A DNA stretch of 64,000 nucleotides. Origin: Rhypophila decipiens. Its lineage: Eukaryota > Ascomycota > Sordariomycetes > Sordariales > Naviculisporaceae. The position numbers and the translations under genes were made by a program. Every line of letters starts with the position of its first letter. Position 1 is the first letter of the stretch. The DNA lies in NCBI GenBank assembly GCA_033297075.1, contig MU858186.1, forward strand, positions 1 through 64,000, given 5' to 3'. Shown here piece by piece: positions 37,164-49,129 of the stretch. The notes under the pieces were generated by a model that was not told the origin of the DNA, made no database searches, and saw only the letters and a program-made list of their open reading frames with translations.

Positions 37164-37784
37164 ACGCAGTGATGGCTCAGTCCTTTGGTCGGTGATGGGA
37201 TGATTGGGATCTTGGGAGATAAAGCTGTTACTACTACATTGAGACCTTGCTACCTTTAGACTTTACTTGATTTATAGACATTCTATCCATGATTTAAACT
37301 ACCGCGGTCAGTTATCATACTAGAAAACCTTGAACCGACAACGTCAAAGCCCTTACATGCAACGTTAAGGGGCTTGCTCGTAACTTCTAAAGGCCTCTAA
37401 ACTTCCAACCGCCCGTTTTCTACGACTGTAAGAGCTTTGTTTGCAAGTCCCAGGCGCCTTCTCACAGATCCAAGAGCATTATTTACACCTTTCAAGGTTC
37501 CGCTCACAATCTGAAGGCCTTGAACTGACATATGGGAGAAAGAAAGCCAGCTACTAGTCCATGACCAAGATTGCGATCAGTCATCTAGAGTTAATTTCTT
37601 GTTCGGACGCTGACTTTTTGGCTTTCGTATTACTAAATTCCACTGTCTATTATTCATACTTGTATATGCGTCCCATCGAATATCAACCAACTGACTTTAA
37701 AAGCCATACGTCTCTCTAATCTTGTATGCCCCCAATCCCGTCGAAACGCACTGGGTATCCCATTTTCGAACGACACAAGTGCAC
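37164..37784. other. Convergent 3' spacer
   Basis: Region between the stop of the transporter and the stop of the FAD oxidase gene. It holds both 3' UTRs; nothing else is visible. Confidence 0.5.
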
Positions 37785-39406
37785 TTAGGCCGGGAGAACA
37801 CCCTGGGGAAAGTGAAACAGATTGTCCGGATCGACCTGCTTCTTGATAGCCTGGAGCCTCGGCAGATGCTGACCCCAGTATCTGGCCTGAGCAGTCTCCT
37901 GGTCCATCCTCGAGTCGGGATAGTTGATGTATTGGCCCCAGCTGTTGTCCTCCAGCGTGTTGGTAACGTTCTTGACAAAGTTGCCGACGGTGGTGAATCC
38001 CTCGGTGGGGTAGACTCCCTTGTCGACACGGTCGTAGAACAGGTACATGAAGAGATAATCCCTGTGCGCATAGGCAGTCTCGGCTGGGTCCGGCTTGGAG
38101 ACGGCCGACGTCTTGCCGCCGTGGAGGTCGATTTGGACATACCAATCCCGCTTGTTGGACTTGGCATGCTTGAACCAGTAGCTGACAAAGGCCGCCATCT
38201 GGGTCTCGTTGAGCTCGTTTGTGTACAAACTGGACGAGTAGAATGTCTCATGCTATATGTGATGATGTTAGAGAAATCTGGTCGGATCAATTGTCAATCA
38301 AGTCTTGGCTGCCGTTGACTTACATAGTTGTAGGGGTGGGTCTGGTCAACATTCACGCCGTTGCCGAAATGTTTGACTTGGGCAAGCCAGTCACCCTGCT
38401 GTGCCAGGGCCAAAGTGGCATTTGTCTTCTTCATCAATGGTGCAAGTGCTGCCTGAAGACCGGCTTTGTCACCGTAGAAAAGACCCTCCAGATTAGTGAA
38501 GGCCTTGGCGATGAACAAGCGCATATTGAGCTCTGCCGGCATCTCATTCAACGCAAAGTCCTGAACGGCTTTGAACCCGATCGTGGCGGCAGCTTCGGTG
38601 CGCCAGTTGACAGGCGCGACGAAGATGGTGACAACATCAGGAACTTGAAAGGTGGCAAATCGGAACTCGGTGACGATGCCTATCGATGAGCCCGCTCCTC
38701 GGATGGCCCAGAAGATGTCCGGGTTCTCGGTCTTTGAGCAGTTCACCACTGTTGAGTTGGCAAGAACGACCGTCGCGCCGACTATCCAGTCCAGAGCAAG
38801 GCCCTTGGTGTGAGAACTCATGCCGTAACCGCCATGGAGCGCATGGCCGCCGACACCGACACTGATTCCATGTTAGCTCTGAAGAGAATCAGTTCCGGAA
38901 TCGGGCAACGCTGTTACTCACCCTGGGCATGTGCCGTGGCTGACGGCCCTCTTCCCCTGATTGTATAACTCCGATGCGACGTGGCCTAATCTGGCACCAC
39001 CTTCGACCCTAGCAATGCCGGTGGTGTTGTCCAAGATGATCTTGTTCATCCTATCCATCTCGATAGTTAGATGACCGTCTTCTCCTCCCAGACCAAACGA
39101 CCCATAACTGTGGCCTCCACACTTTGCATTGGCCTTGACACCGATCCGAACTGCACACGCGACAGCATCTTGGATGTGCTGCACATTGCTTGGGACGACG
39201 ATGCCGACAGGGGTATAGTTGAGTCGCAAGTTGAAGGGCGAGACGTCGAGCTTCCAATCAGGAGACTCGAAACTGTCGGTGGGCACACCTGACTTTGACA
39301 GACATTCGGCAAGTGCTTCTGCTTTGTCAAAGGGCGAGGCAACGGTGGTAGGCAAGATTGATGCCAAGCCCAGCAACAGGGCGGAAAGAGGGATTTGCCG
39401 CAACAT
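37785..39406 (-). CDS. Secreted BBE-type FAD-linked oxidase, bicovalent flavin
   Basis: Three exons on the minus strand: 39406-38922, 38861-38324 and 38252-37785, giving 496 residues. A signal peptide of about 23 residues ends at Val-Ala-Ser. The FAD-binding PCMH domain carries H99 in a Gly-Gly-His-Ser-Tyr context and C160 in Gly-Thr-Cys-Pro-Gly, 61 residues apart. This is the pair that ties the flavin covalently at the 8-alpha and 6 positions in berberine bridge enzyme and glucooligosaccharide oxidase. The C-terminal BBE signature (Tyr-Ile-Asn-Tyr-Pro-Asp, with a later Asp-Pro-Asp-Asn-Leu-Phe) is complete. Such enzymes oxidise sugars or close rings by oxidation in fungal alkaloid and polyketide pathways. 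Several N-glycosylation sequons fit secretion. It is a candidate tailoring enzyme for the PKS 14 kb away, or an independent carbohydrate oxidase like the nearby xylanase. Confidence 0.9.
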
Positions 39407-41438
39407 GGTGTGTGGCCGGTCTGTAACGTGATATAAACGAGATGTATGACAGAGATATATGTCTGACCCGACGTTCTGAAACCGTGGGGATCTCCGTCTT
39501 CCGTTCTCGCTTCTGTCCTATACCCCAGATGGCGGGGATGAGAATCTGGGGATATGCAGCCCGAGTTTATAGTCGAGGGTTTCCAGAAAACAGTCTGGGG
39601 TATCTGAGGTCGGCCGCTTCCACCTAGTCGTCGCCGAAGAGCATGCACAAAGAAGAAGAATGTAGAAATGGCGCCACGCCGAGTCCTGAATCGTATGGCG
39701 GTCTCCCCACACTTAAATCTCCGTGGCTCGTAGCATCTCTGGACAAGAGCGCTCATCACTGCATCGGGCCACTTCAGCGATTTTGCCGATCAGTGTTTAT
39801 TAACGGCCAGATTTGGCGGGCATTACTGCAGGCGAAACGGGCTGATCCCGGGGAACGACAAGACTGGAATGAACCGACGGGAGGCTGAAGCATGCCTTAT
39901 GCTGGGGACAGGATTAATCTATCTCGCCGGGCAAACAATTCTTTTCTCCGTTGGGTCAGACTACCATAGTGAGCGATTTCCCATCTCAGGGGAGTGCAAG
40001 GGAGGCGCTGCACCACGTCTCCTGCAGTATAAGCCCGACTTGACGGCTCTTCGGGAAAGATAATCTGATGGCCACTAGGACCTCTGCTCTCGGATGGGGC
40101 CCTCGCGTGGGTGCGAGAGATCCGGACTTATCCACAGCGGTGGGACAAGCAAACGAAGGGAAGGCCGTCCCAAGGAGGATCGAGCCGCACTAGTCAATGC
40201 CATCCCGTGTCCGGTATGCGACCCAAGTAGATATCTTCATGGTTAGGTGTTGGGTCTAGATTGTGGCAGTCATGGGACACCTACTTGGCAACTCAAAACC
40301 CGCATTCTGTGTGGCGCTTCAGAAACAGAACCTCGGTGCTTGCCTAATGCTACTCATCGTTGGCCCTAGAACAAACGACGGACTCCGTGTATCTCTGTTC
40401 CAGGGGAATTGGCATCCTGGGTGCATCGCTCGACGATAGATTTGGGCATATGGTGGGCGGATAGAATTACCCGGTGATCGGCCTGGCGCACCCCTTCCGG
40501 CCGTACATTAATAAGACTGGTATCGCAAGGTAGCAGTGGATCATGGAGCGGCAACACGTGGGGAAGGGTATCGAATGATTGCTGCAGGTACCGTATTGCA
40601 TCATCTCATCATGGGAGAAACGATAGTTGGAGCAGATTTGTCGCCGAAAAGTTACACTTGATGTGAAAGATTGAAGAATGGGGAAAATATCGAGTGTCAA
40701 CGGGTCATCAAGCCAGTCTGCCCCACTGCAGTCTATCTTGCCATCCTCAAACCGCAGCTTACGGAAGAAAAGAATCCCCGGGACGATCCTTAAAATTCCA
40801 TCAACACCTTTCTAAAAGATCCTCAGCGTGATTTTCATGGCCAAGTACGCACTCGTCTCCGCTTAGCCCAGAAGCTCCCTTCATCACGGGTAAAATGCAC
40901 CCCAGGGCGAAGAAAAAGTCCAGCAGCATTTAGCCACCGCTTTGGCTGATCCGGTGGAATTGTACGAGAACCACTGTAGAAGGTTTACCTGCGAACAAGC
41001 GAGTCGGCAATCGCTTCCGTCTTACTTCTTCTTTCGGCAGTACACACCCAAAGCTACTCGGAGGGTCAGCCACCTTGTGCAGATGTCCGGGCAGAACCTA
41101 GTTATCGGGTCCCCAAATAGCCGAAGATTCCTGCAGCATCGCCCCTGTTTACATTGGATGCTGACAGAGATATATACGGTCCTATAAGTATTAGCTTCAG
41201 CTGAAGGATGGATCTGCGTAATGTTTATATTGAGCCCCCAGTTCATCGCTCCGTCCATCCGAAATGTTGTACTAGCCATGGGAAGTTGGCTGACAAGACT
41301 AAGACCAACATGATCTTTCCGACTGAAAGTGGCAAATAAATACACGAAATTGATCAACCAGATGAGCTCAGATGATAATCAAGGGCAGAAATGAAGCCAT
41401 CGCGATAAAGCCAAACCAAAAGCAGTCACCGGACATGT
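39407..41438. other. Intergenic, no supportable gene
   Basis: Upstream region of the FAD oxidase gene and downstream region of the glycine-rich gene. Short frames on both strands show no domains. Antisense extensions of the oxidase gene explain the longer ones. Confidence 0.5.
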
Positions 41439-43884
41439 TCAGTACACTCCATATCTCCCACCTGCAGCCCAACAGCCCGTAGAGGCGGCTCTGTTTGTCG
41501 ATGTCACATATTGAGTTTGTCTGTTGGCCTTGTCAGTAAATCGAAAACTGTCAAGATTCAAGTACGCTCATGACTTACCCAACCCAGACGGTGACCCAAG
41601 TATTCTGTTCAAGCATTAGGAACCGTTGTTCAACACAAGGCGGAACGACTTCAGGACTTACATAAGTTACATAATCGACTTTATATTTGGTCTGTTCGGC
41701 TTGTTGAGCATAAAAGGTTGTTGTCGCTACACCAGCCCTGTCGCAGACAGTTTGGGTCGGTGGCGTACTGTCAAATGTTGTTAGCGAAGTCTCATACGAC
41801 AGGAGCATGACTTACAAAGTCTCCGTAACGGATACATGGACTATTTTGAAGATTTATCTGGTTAGTAACTAACAAAGACGGAGGCTCGTTGCGAAAAGGA
41901 AGAGCATAATATTACTCACCGGTCTCGAGTGATGTTCGTGCCCGGGCTGTGGATGTAACCGTGCTTGTGACGGTTGTATCCGCCGTTTCTGTGATTGTGG
42001 TGGCCGCAGCAGCCATGGCCAGCTTGCGTACCTCGACGACGACTGAATAATTGTTCAAGATATTAGTCCTAACTCCTCACCTCAGACTGAACTGACGGAT
42101 TGTCATCTCCATGTTTCTTACCCTCACCGTCAGCAGAGTCTCTTCTTCCTCTTCCACCACCGCCTCCGCCGCCTGCTTGATGTTAGCTCTCATGAACGAC
42201 AAGCTCCAAGTAGAACGTGAAAGCACATACCACGAGAGCCGCCACCGCCTCCACCTCCGCCGGACCCTCCCCCAGAACCACCGCCTGGTAGGGTTAGCTT
42301 CAAATGAGCAAAGCACAAGTGTAAAAAATCATCGCGACGCTTGCTGGATTGTAAAGGAAACAACAGTACCTCTGTTACCTCCTCCTGATCCACCACCGCT
42401 GCCTCCGCCGCCGTTACCACCAGCGCCCCCACCGTTGCCACCGTTGCCACCGCCTCCACCACTACCCCCTCCTCTGTTTCCTCCCGAACCGCTGAAACCC
42501 CCGCCGGAAGAACCACCTCCACCACGTCCGCTTCCGGAGCCACCTGAACCGCCACCTCGGCTTCCACCGCCTTGTCCACCCGACCCGGACCCGGAACCCG
42601 ATCCACCACTCCCTCGGCCTCGGCCTCCTCCTCCCTGACCTCCACCATTCCCGCCTCCATTACCCCAGCTTCCGCCAGATCCACTTCCCGAGCCCCCGCC
42701 ACCTCGTCCAGACCCCGATCCCGATGATCCCGACCCCCCGCTGCCACTTCCGCCTCCACCGCCCCTACCTCCCCCACCATTTCCATTCCCATTTGAGTTC
42801 GACCACCCCCAGCCACCCGAGCCGAACCAAGGACGACACCCGTCCCCACAGGTACTCGGCTTTGGCTGACCAACAACAGGTGAATTATCCGGCTTCGGCT
42901 TCGGCTGGGCTTGCCCTTGAGGGTATCGACAAACGGCGACGACGGTTTGAGTGGTGGCGTAATATGACGTCTGCGTACCGATCGTGGACGTCTGGGCGAT
43001 GGTTACCTCGATCGTGGTCACCGGGGCGGGGAGCCATCGTGTCAAGGTCTGGGTACGCAGGGCGTCGCCGCAGGCATGGTCGGTTATGGTTGGTGCGTCG
43101 GCGTAGGTTGTGTCGGTTTCTGTTAGGGTTGTTTGGATCGCTACACACAAAGACGGGGAAGGAAATATTAATTAGCCAAGCTTGCCTTGCAAAGGCCGTT
43201 TGTTCTATGATGAATGGCAAGGTTTGGTTTGTTGAGGGAGGGAGGCTAAGAGATGATAGTCGAGTTAAGTTTTGGCTTGACTTACTAACACCCTTTGCTG
43301 TCGTGGTCACACCAACCACCACGGTCGGTGTCACGGTAGTGTAGACCTTCTCCGGCGTCGTGACGGTGATGCGAAATTCTCTAACCACCCGGAAATTGAC
43401 CGTCTCGGCTTGAAGTACAATCGTCCAGTCGCCGTTGTGCATTTGTGAGTACGCAATCTCACTGGTCAGCCTTCTTGTTAGCATGTACAGCCTCGATAAA
43501 GGTTCATGAGGTATGGACGTGTAGACGCTAACCAGCTAGACTGTTGTTCTTGGCCATCCTCTTGCATGCTGATACCGGTACACGGATACTGGGTGCCTTC
43601 GGGGTCGACGAGGATCGGGGCTACTGTATCGGCCTCGCCGCAACCTGTATGGGTAAGGAAGGGTACTACGGTCAGCAGAGGGAATGAGTGAAGAATGATC
43701 TGTTTGAAGTCTTACTCTCGAACATGGAAGTGAATGTGAACGGATCATCACTGCTCCCATCAACCAGATAACTCCCCCCATTGGAATAATCCAGTCCTGT
43801 GCATCTGCATGTGCCCAAATCAGCTAACGCGTGGAGAGAAAACAGGGCTATCCAAGCCAAAAGGCATTGGAAATAACAGGCCAT
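41439..43884 (-). CDS. Secreted glycine-rich, mucin-like cell-surface protein
   Basis: Eleven exons on the minus strand: 43884-43716, 43644-43533, 43461-43286, 43140-42370, 42284-42231, 42172-42122, 42042-41920, 41840-41816, 41767-41662, 41604-41579 and 41520-41439. They sum to 565 codons (564 residues) with all phases closing. A signal peptide of about 22 residues is followed by a Cys-containing N-terminal domain and then a Thr-rich stretch. A Gly/Ser/Arg/Asn low-complexity core of about 170-200 residues ends in two small Gly-rich exons. A second Thr/Val-rich region with Cys follows. No GPI tail or enzyme motif is visible. It is probably an extracellular matrix, wall or adhesin-like protein. 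The acceptor at 42173 has an alternative three bases away (AAGCAG), which would add one residue. I know no named family. Confidence 0.75.
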
Positions 43885-45024
43885 GGCGGCCAGCTCGTTG
43901 TCGAATTTCTGTTCTTTATTCTTTCGCTGAAGGAGTCCCTCAGACAAACCAGCGACAGGGTTCGTGTTCGTAAAGGTGGAACAAAGGCCTTTAAGCGCAT
44001 AGGTACGGCTGGTTCACGTTGCGATGGGATATCACACATCTCTATATGTGTCAGCTCGTCATGATTACCAGCTGTGATTGTATTTTTCGAGATTCGCAAC
44101 CTTAGTTCTTCAACTTCTTCTAATCTATTCCCAATATCAAGTAGCATCTGACAGCTGCAAGCATATATCACACTCTGGCGACTTCCCAGAGACCTGGGAG
44201 AAGGAAGCGCACGATGTCACGGATATCCCCAACTCAACATCATGACTGATATTGCCTTGCTCAAATTTCGAGGCCATTCCTTGCTGTCAGATATCAGGCT
44301 ATTTTGAGCGAGGCCAGATGAGGAAGGAGAAGTCTATAAACAATAACACCATGTCAAACTATTCTTGGGGAACTCATGCAAGTATGTGGCGACATATGCC
44401 AACGAAGACACCACAAACTAGAGGGACATGAGCTGGCAGATATAGCACTACCAATGACGTTTAAGGATGATGGGAGTGATGTGAGCCCAGGTGGTGCTCA
44501 CGATGCTTCGTCTCGCGCTTCGAGGATTCTTGTGTGAGACTCAGGTAGTACGTAAATGTACTCGGGTCTTTATCAAAATAACCGGTCGGCGGGTTGTTGT
44601 GAAGGGGAAAGTGTGCGTGACCACATCCCCCTCAAAACAAGCCTTTTGACAGCCCGGTAGATTACCACCCCTCGTTGCGTCATGTCGGCAGCTGCGCTCG
44701 ACGGAACTCCCCGATATTCTCCTGTTGGTCCAAAATCTCCGCCATAGCACCAGCGCGGTTGCAGTTTTCACGCAAAGTATGTAGGTAGAGAAGGGTTACC
44801 ACGGTCCAAAGGTTGACCCGGGGAATTCAAGCTTCCCGCAAGTTTGTCATGGACTGACTGTATACCAGTACCAACACAAACCACACAAGGCGCCAAGGTG
44901 CGAGATTTTGTCAGGGCGGGAAAAGGAAGCAAAATATGTGTGGCGCCAGCGCAGACACTAGAGATCAAGAAAGAAAAAAGATTTGGGATGTACTAAAAAA
45001 AGATCTGGAATGTACTAAAAGAAA
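43885..45024. other. Intergenic, promoter of the glycine-rich gene
   Basis: Upstream of the glycine-rich gene. In-frame ATGs exist at 43887-43947, but the signal peptide fits the start chosen at 43884. No other gene is supported. Confidence 0.45.
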
Positions 45025-45095
45025 TGCGTCAGCCGCGAATCGAACGCGGGGCCCATCGATGGCAACGATGGATTTTACCACTAAACCACTAACGC
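45025..45095 (-). tRNA. tRNA-Gly(GCC)
   Basis: The reverse complement folds as a 71-nt tRNA without intron. The acceptor stem gcgttag pairs with ctgacgc apart from one G-T, and the discriminator is A. There is a short D arm, an anticodon arm with loop ttgccat (anticodon GCC), a short variable loop and a T arm with loop ttcgatt. Length and sequence match eukaryotic cytosolic glycine tRNAs. It sits between the glycine-rich gene and the xylanase gene. Confidence 0.95.
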
Positions 45096-45427
45096 TTGTC
45101 TATCGGATAATTGCATATTGCATATACAGCATTTGACTTTTAAGTAGTTAGTGGATTCTGTCAATTTGTCTGATCTAGAGGCTAAGCACCACACCTAATC
45201 TTTTCGCTTGTGATTTTGCTGGTTGAGCTTGACTGCTTCAGGCGGCAGACGGCTCGACAAAAGGCCAAAGAAGACTTTTGGCCATTGGAGTCTGATAATT
45301 TACACCAACTGCTCCTTTTTAGTATGTGGCATCGAGTTCGGAAATTGGTACTCTCAAACGCCTTGCCATTCGCCTCAAGTCAAAATACTTAGATACAGGA
45401 ACAAACCCTATACTCTATACCCGTCTC
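45096..45427. other. Spacer between tRNA-Gly and xylanase 3' end
   Basis: Contains the upstream side of the minus-strand tRNA and the 3' UTR of the xylanase gene; nothing else is seen. Confidence 0.45.
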
Positions 45428-46944
45428 CTATAGAACAGCCATGGCAGCTAGCACGCCAAGACACCAACACGCCATGGTCCCAAATATCGAATCTAGCCCG
45501 GCAAATACAGCAGGCACCCCCAACAATGACCCAGTACTCCTCAACGCTGCATCAGCAGCATCATCACCAACACCTCCTGCTCCGTTCATATTTCCACCTC
45601 CCCCAGCACGTCCAGCCGCAGTCATATTGGCAATCAACGAAGAACCATTCCTATTCCCGCCGCCAGCCAGAGTACCATTTATTGCGCCAGCTGCCTCACC
45701 AGAGACAACAGCCCTAACGCTCTCGGCAACAGCAAGCAGCAAATTCTCAACAGCAAAATAAGCAGGCTTCTTTGTGAAATTAGCCGTGAACAGACACGCA
45801 TCTCCCAATCCCGGAAATGTCGATGGGATCCAGCTGTACTTGTCGGTAAACTGCCACACCGTGATGCCCACACATTTCGGCACGGCAAGGCATGCCCCCA
45901 CCGCCGACACATAATCCGTCGCTTGCTGGGCGAGATCGTCTTCCGAGGCGGGAAGTTTCGTATGCGCGATATCGAGCTCTGACAAGGTGACTTCCAGGTC
46001 CAAATCCGTGAATCGTTTCAGTGTCGCCGTGAGGTTTGCTTGACTTGGCGTGATCCCAACCCGGAGGTGGGCTTGAAAGCCCAGTCCGTCGATGCGCGCG
46101 CCTCCGTCACGAATTATCTGGACTATTCTTGCGGCGCCATCTGCTTTGCGCTGAGAGGTCTCGAGGTTGAAGTCGTTGTAGTAGAGTTTTGCAGTCGGGT
46201 CGGCTTTCGCCGCCGCGAGGAAGGATATCGGCAGATAGTCGGTCCCCAGGACCCGGAGGAAGACACTGTCGCGGAAAGTGCCGTTTTCGTTTAGGGCCTC
46301 GTTGACTACGTCCCAGGAGTAGCATTGCCCTTTGTAGTGGGATACTACGGTCTGTATGTGGTTTTCGATTGCGGCTGTTAGGGTCTCGCGGGTCCAGGTT
46401 CCGTTTTGGACTGTGAATCTGTTAGATCGGGGATTCGGGATCTAGTTTTCTTGGAGTGGAGGTAATGCTCACCGAATGTTGGAAGCTGCGAGTGCCACGT
46501 TCTGTGGCAAGGAACCTGGGTCAGTGACGTATTGCCGGATGGACGAGAAATGAACAAGACTTACAATGCGTGACATCTAAACATTTGTCCGTTGGCATCT
46601 ACACGATCGGCAACAGAGTCCGTGTTGCCAAATTCGAAATCGCCCTCGGTTGGTTGTATAGGGCCCCATTTTTGCGAGTTTTCTGGCACGACCATCCCAA
46701 ACTCGTTCTTGTTACTGGCGATAGCTTGATAGGCCGCATCGTCAAAGACATTCACGTCCATTGTATTGCCAAAATGGTGCTTGCCCGCGGCGACAAAGAG
46801 AGAGTGTAGGCCCCGACTTGGTGAGGGCGAGGAGGAAGGTGTCGGGGCCCGTATCGTCGTGCCTTGTGCTGAGACATATCTGGTATGGATTGAAAAGAGA
46901 AGAAGGGTCGCGAGTAGCGTTTTCGTAGCTAGTATTATCGTCAT
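45428..46944 (-). CDS. GH10 endo-1,4-beta-xylanase with GPI-like C-terminal tail
   Basis: Hydrolyses internal beta-1,4 bonds of xylan outside the cell. Exons 46944-46565, 46501-46473 and 46410-45428 give 463 residues; the middle exon is 29 nt and encodes part of the substrate-binding strand (Thr-Trp-His-Ser-Gln). A signal peptide ends near Val-Ser-Ala|Gln at 25-27. The (beta/alpha)8 barrel shows acid/base E174 in Trp-Asp-Val-Val-Asn-Glu and nucleophile E281 in a Leu-Ser-Glu-Leu-Asp context, the two glutamates of the family. After the catalytic domain comes a Gly/Ala/Asn-rich linker of about 60 residues and a hydrophobic C-terminus of about 18 residues with no charged residues after it. This looks like a GPI-anchoring signal; most GH10 enzymes are freely secreted. 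No carbohydrate-binding module is present. The start is the only ATG that gives a good signal peptide. Confidence 0.92.
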
Positions 46945-49129
46945 TTTACTGTCCAAATTCTGTGGTTGGATGTATTTCCTAGTATTTCCGAGAACAATGG
47001 GTAGACGTTCTAGAACTCGTCAAAACCAACGTTGGTGATTCGAACCCAGGATCTTCTGGAAAACTATTGTGTAACTCGCTGCAGGTCGGGAAATTCCTTG
47101 ATCAATAATTTTCTATGGTTTCTGAAGCTCACTTTGTATCGAGGCATCTGATCTATGTATACTCGCAGCAAAACTTTCCCTTGAACTTCTGTCATTATCC
47201 GCTATACCAGTCTTGTATTCGCTTTGGCCTCAGAACATTGATTTCCCGCACACGCATTGATGATCTCCATCGCTTTTTTTGAGCTTCAGTCTTCATCCCA
47301 ATTGCGTAGGCTGGAGTCGTCGGTTCTTTCGGCTGATGTAGATCATTCGCGTTTCAGAGATAATAGTCCCTCATCGTGAGACGCGAGACAAGGGTCGTGC
47401 GTCAAGGACAACATGTTATGCATAATGTTTTATGAAACGATGTTACAGTGGTCCGATACTTTATCCATCCCATGTTCCATTCTTCAATTGTTATTGAGTT
47501 GTCAGGTGCAGCGATTCGGAAAGAGAATCAAGGCCCGCGTTTGCCAAGGAAATGGCGATCCTACTCTGGCCAAACACGTCCCCAGGAATAGCCTGATACT
47601 ACCCACTGTTCACTGACATGAAGATAATTTGTTGGTAAATCCAAAGGAGAGCACAGAAAGAGAGCAGCGTGCCGTGTCGGACTTCGGCGGTGGAGTGTAC
47701 TCTGTGCACTTCTGCTGATAGAATGTTGTAGTCTTCATAACCCGATTACTCCGCAGTCCAGGGCCACCGAGTTGCACCGATGAAAGCCCTTGGCTGCCCA
47801 ATGATGCATTGCTCTGTTCATTGGATATGCCTTCCTCATTTTTGGTTATTCGAGTCATGCCTTGTTTCTGCATCTTTATTGATCGGGTCTACAGGGCAAT
47901 TACTCTGCCCCGAAAGAAATAAGCTCAAGACAGGTGGACTTCCGTCAGCGAACGTGGTAAATAGAAGCTAAAATGGATTCACCGTCCTCAGCCGCCAAGC
48001 CAATGTTACCGAGTACCTAGGCAGGAGACAAGATAGATTGCCGGTCCTCTTCTAGTAGGGATCTACAATAAATAACCGCAGCCTTCTTATCTACGACCTG
48101 CTGCCAAGAACCCCGGAGACTGGGCGTAAGCTGAGGATAGACCAGCCGACCAGCCAAGATCGGGTACGCCCCACAAACAGTACTGCGTATTCGTACTGTA
48201 CACGGGCATATTCTTTATTCTATGACGAGGCGGCAACTCGGACTGTCAGAATGTTATTCGGACTGTGTAGGCCTAGACGCACTTTATATTCTAGGTCCGA
48301 GTCTATATGGGGTACAGGGACAAAGCGGGACAGAATCTCGTAATGAGAACTAAGACTAGACTTAGAAAAAGTGAACAGATTTCCGGGTTAAGACATAACA
48401 AAACAGTATTATAGCAGCGAGAAGATGAGTCTATCGTTTAGTTGATTTACTTTCCAAAAATGATCTTCGTAGGTTGTTACCTTGGTACCCTTGGCAACAA
48501 AGCTGCCTAGGTAGGCAAGGTCCGAATTGACGTAGCACAGTCCGAGTTCTCCACTTCTTTACCAAGAATAAGATATATCCAGATCCAGCAACCGGGAATG
48601 AGAGCATATCACACTCTGTCTGACCTATACCTTGATATGATGTATGCGTAGGCTTTCAGTCACCACTGAACTGCGACGTCGGCACGTCGTGCTGTCTTTC
48701 CGACCTTGGCATTGCATGGCTGTGCGACGAGATATCGGGAACGGGGTCCTCCAAATGCCGACAATCACTGACATTGTAAAATTAGGTGAAGAAAAGACCC
48801 GGATTTCAAATGCCAAAGAAAAGTCATCAGAAGGCGCCACTGTCATGGTCAGAGATATTACTGACAAATCGAGGGTTAGGGTTACGAAGTTTGATATCTC
48901 AAGAGATGCAACACAGTTCCATTTTGTCAAAATAAATTGTGGATCGAGAAGAGCACGACGCATGATAATGGAAGATTGTAGAATTTTTGTGGTAAATAAT
49001 TGAATTTTCGAATATCGCACGGGAGACCTCTTTAGGTCTTTTAGCTACCTAGGTTCACAAGTCTGATATCGCTAAAATCTCAGAATCTGTGCACAGTGCC
49101 CGACATCACACCGCTCAAGAAATTACCCC
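46945..49129. other. Intergenic, xylanase promoter side
   Basis: Upstream of the xylanase and downstream of the O-methyltransferase. Around 48625-49020 both strands stay open for about 120-130 codons, but no motif, intron or signal peptide supports either, so no gene is called. Confidence 0.5.

Noticed and set aside
39067..39759. 230-codon minus-strand frame at the FAD oxidase 5' end
   Set aside because: It overlaps the first exon of the oxidase in another frame and has no motif; the oxidase model has a signal peptide and catalytic residues.
42111..42876. Proline-rich and Val/Glu-rich frames over the glycine-rich exon
   Set aside because: Antisense or shifted readings of the GC-rich Gly-codon tract; low complexity only.
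48625..49020. Open frames on both strands
   Set aside because: Neither strand shows a motif, a codon bias or an intron; chance openness is the simpler explanation.
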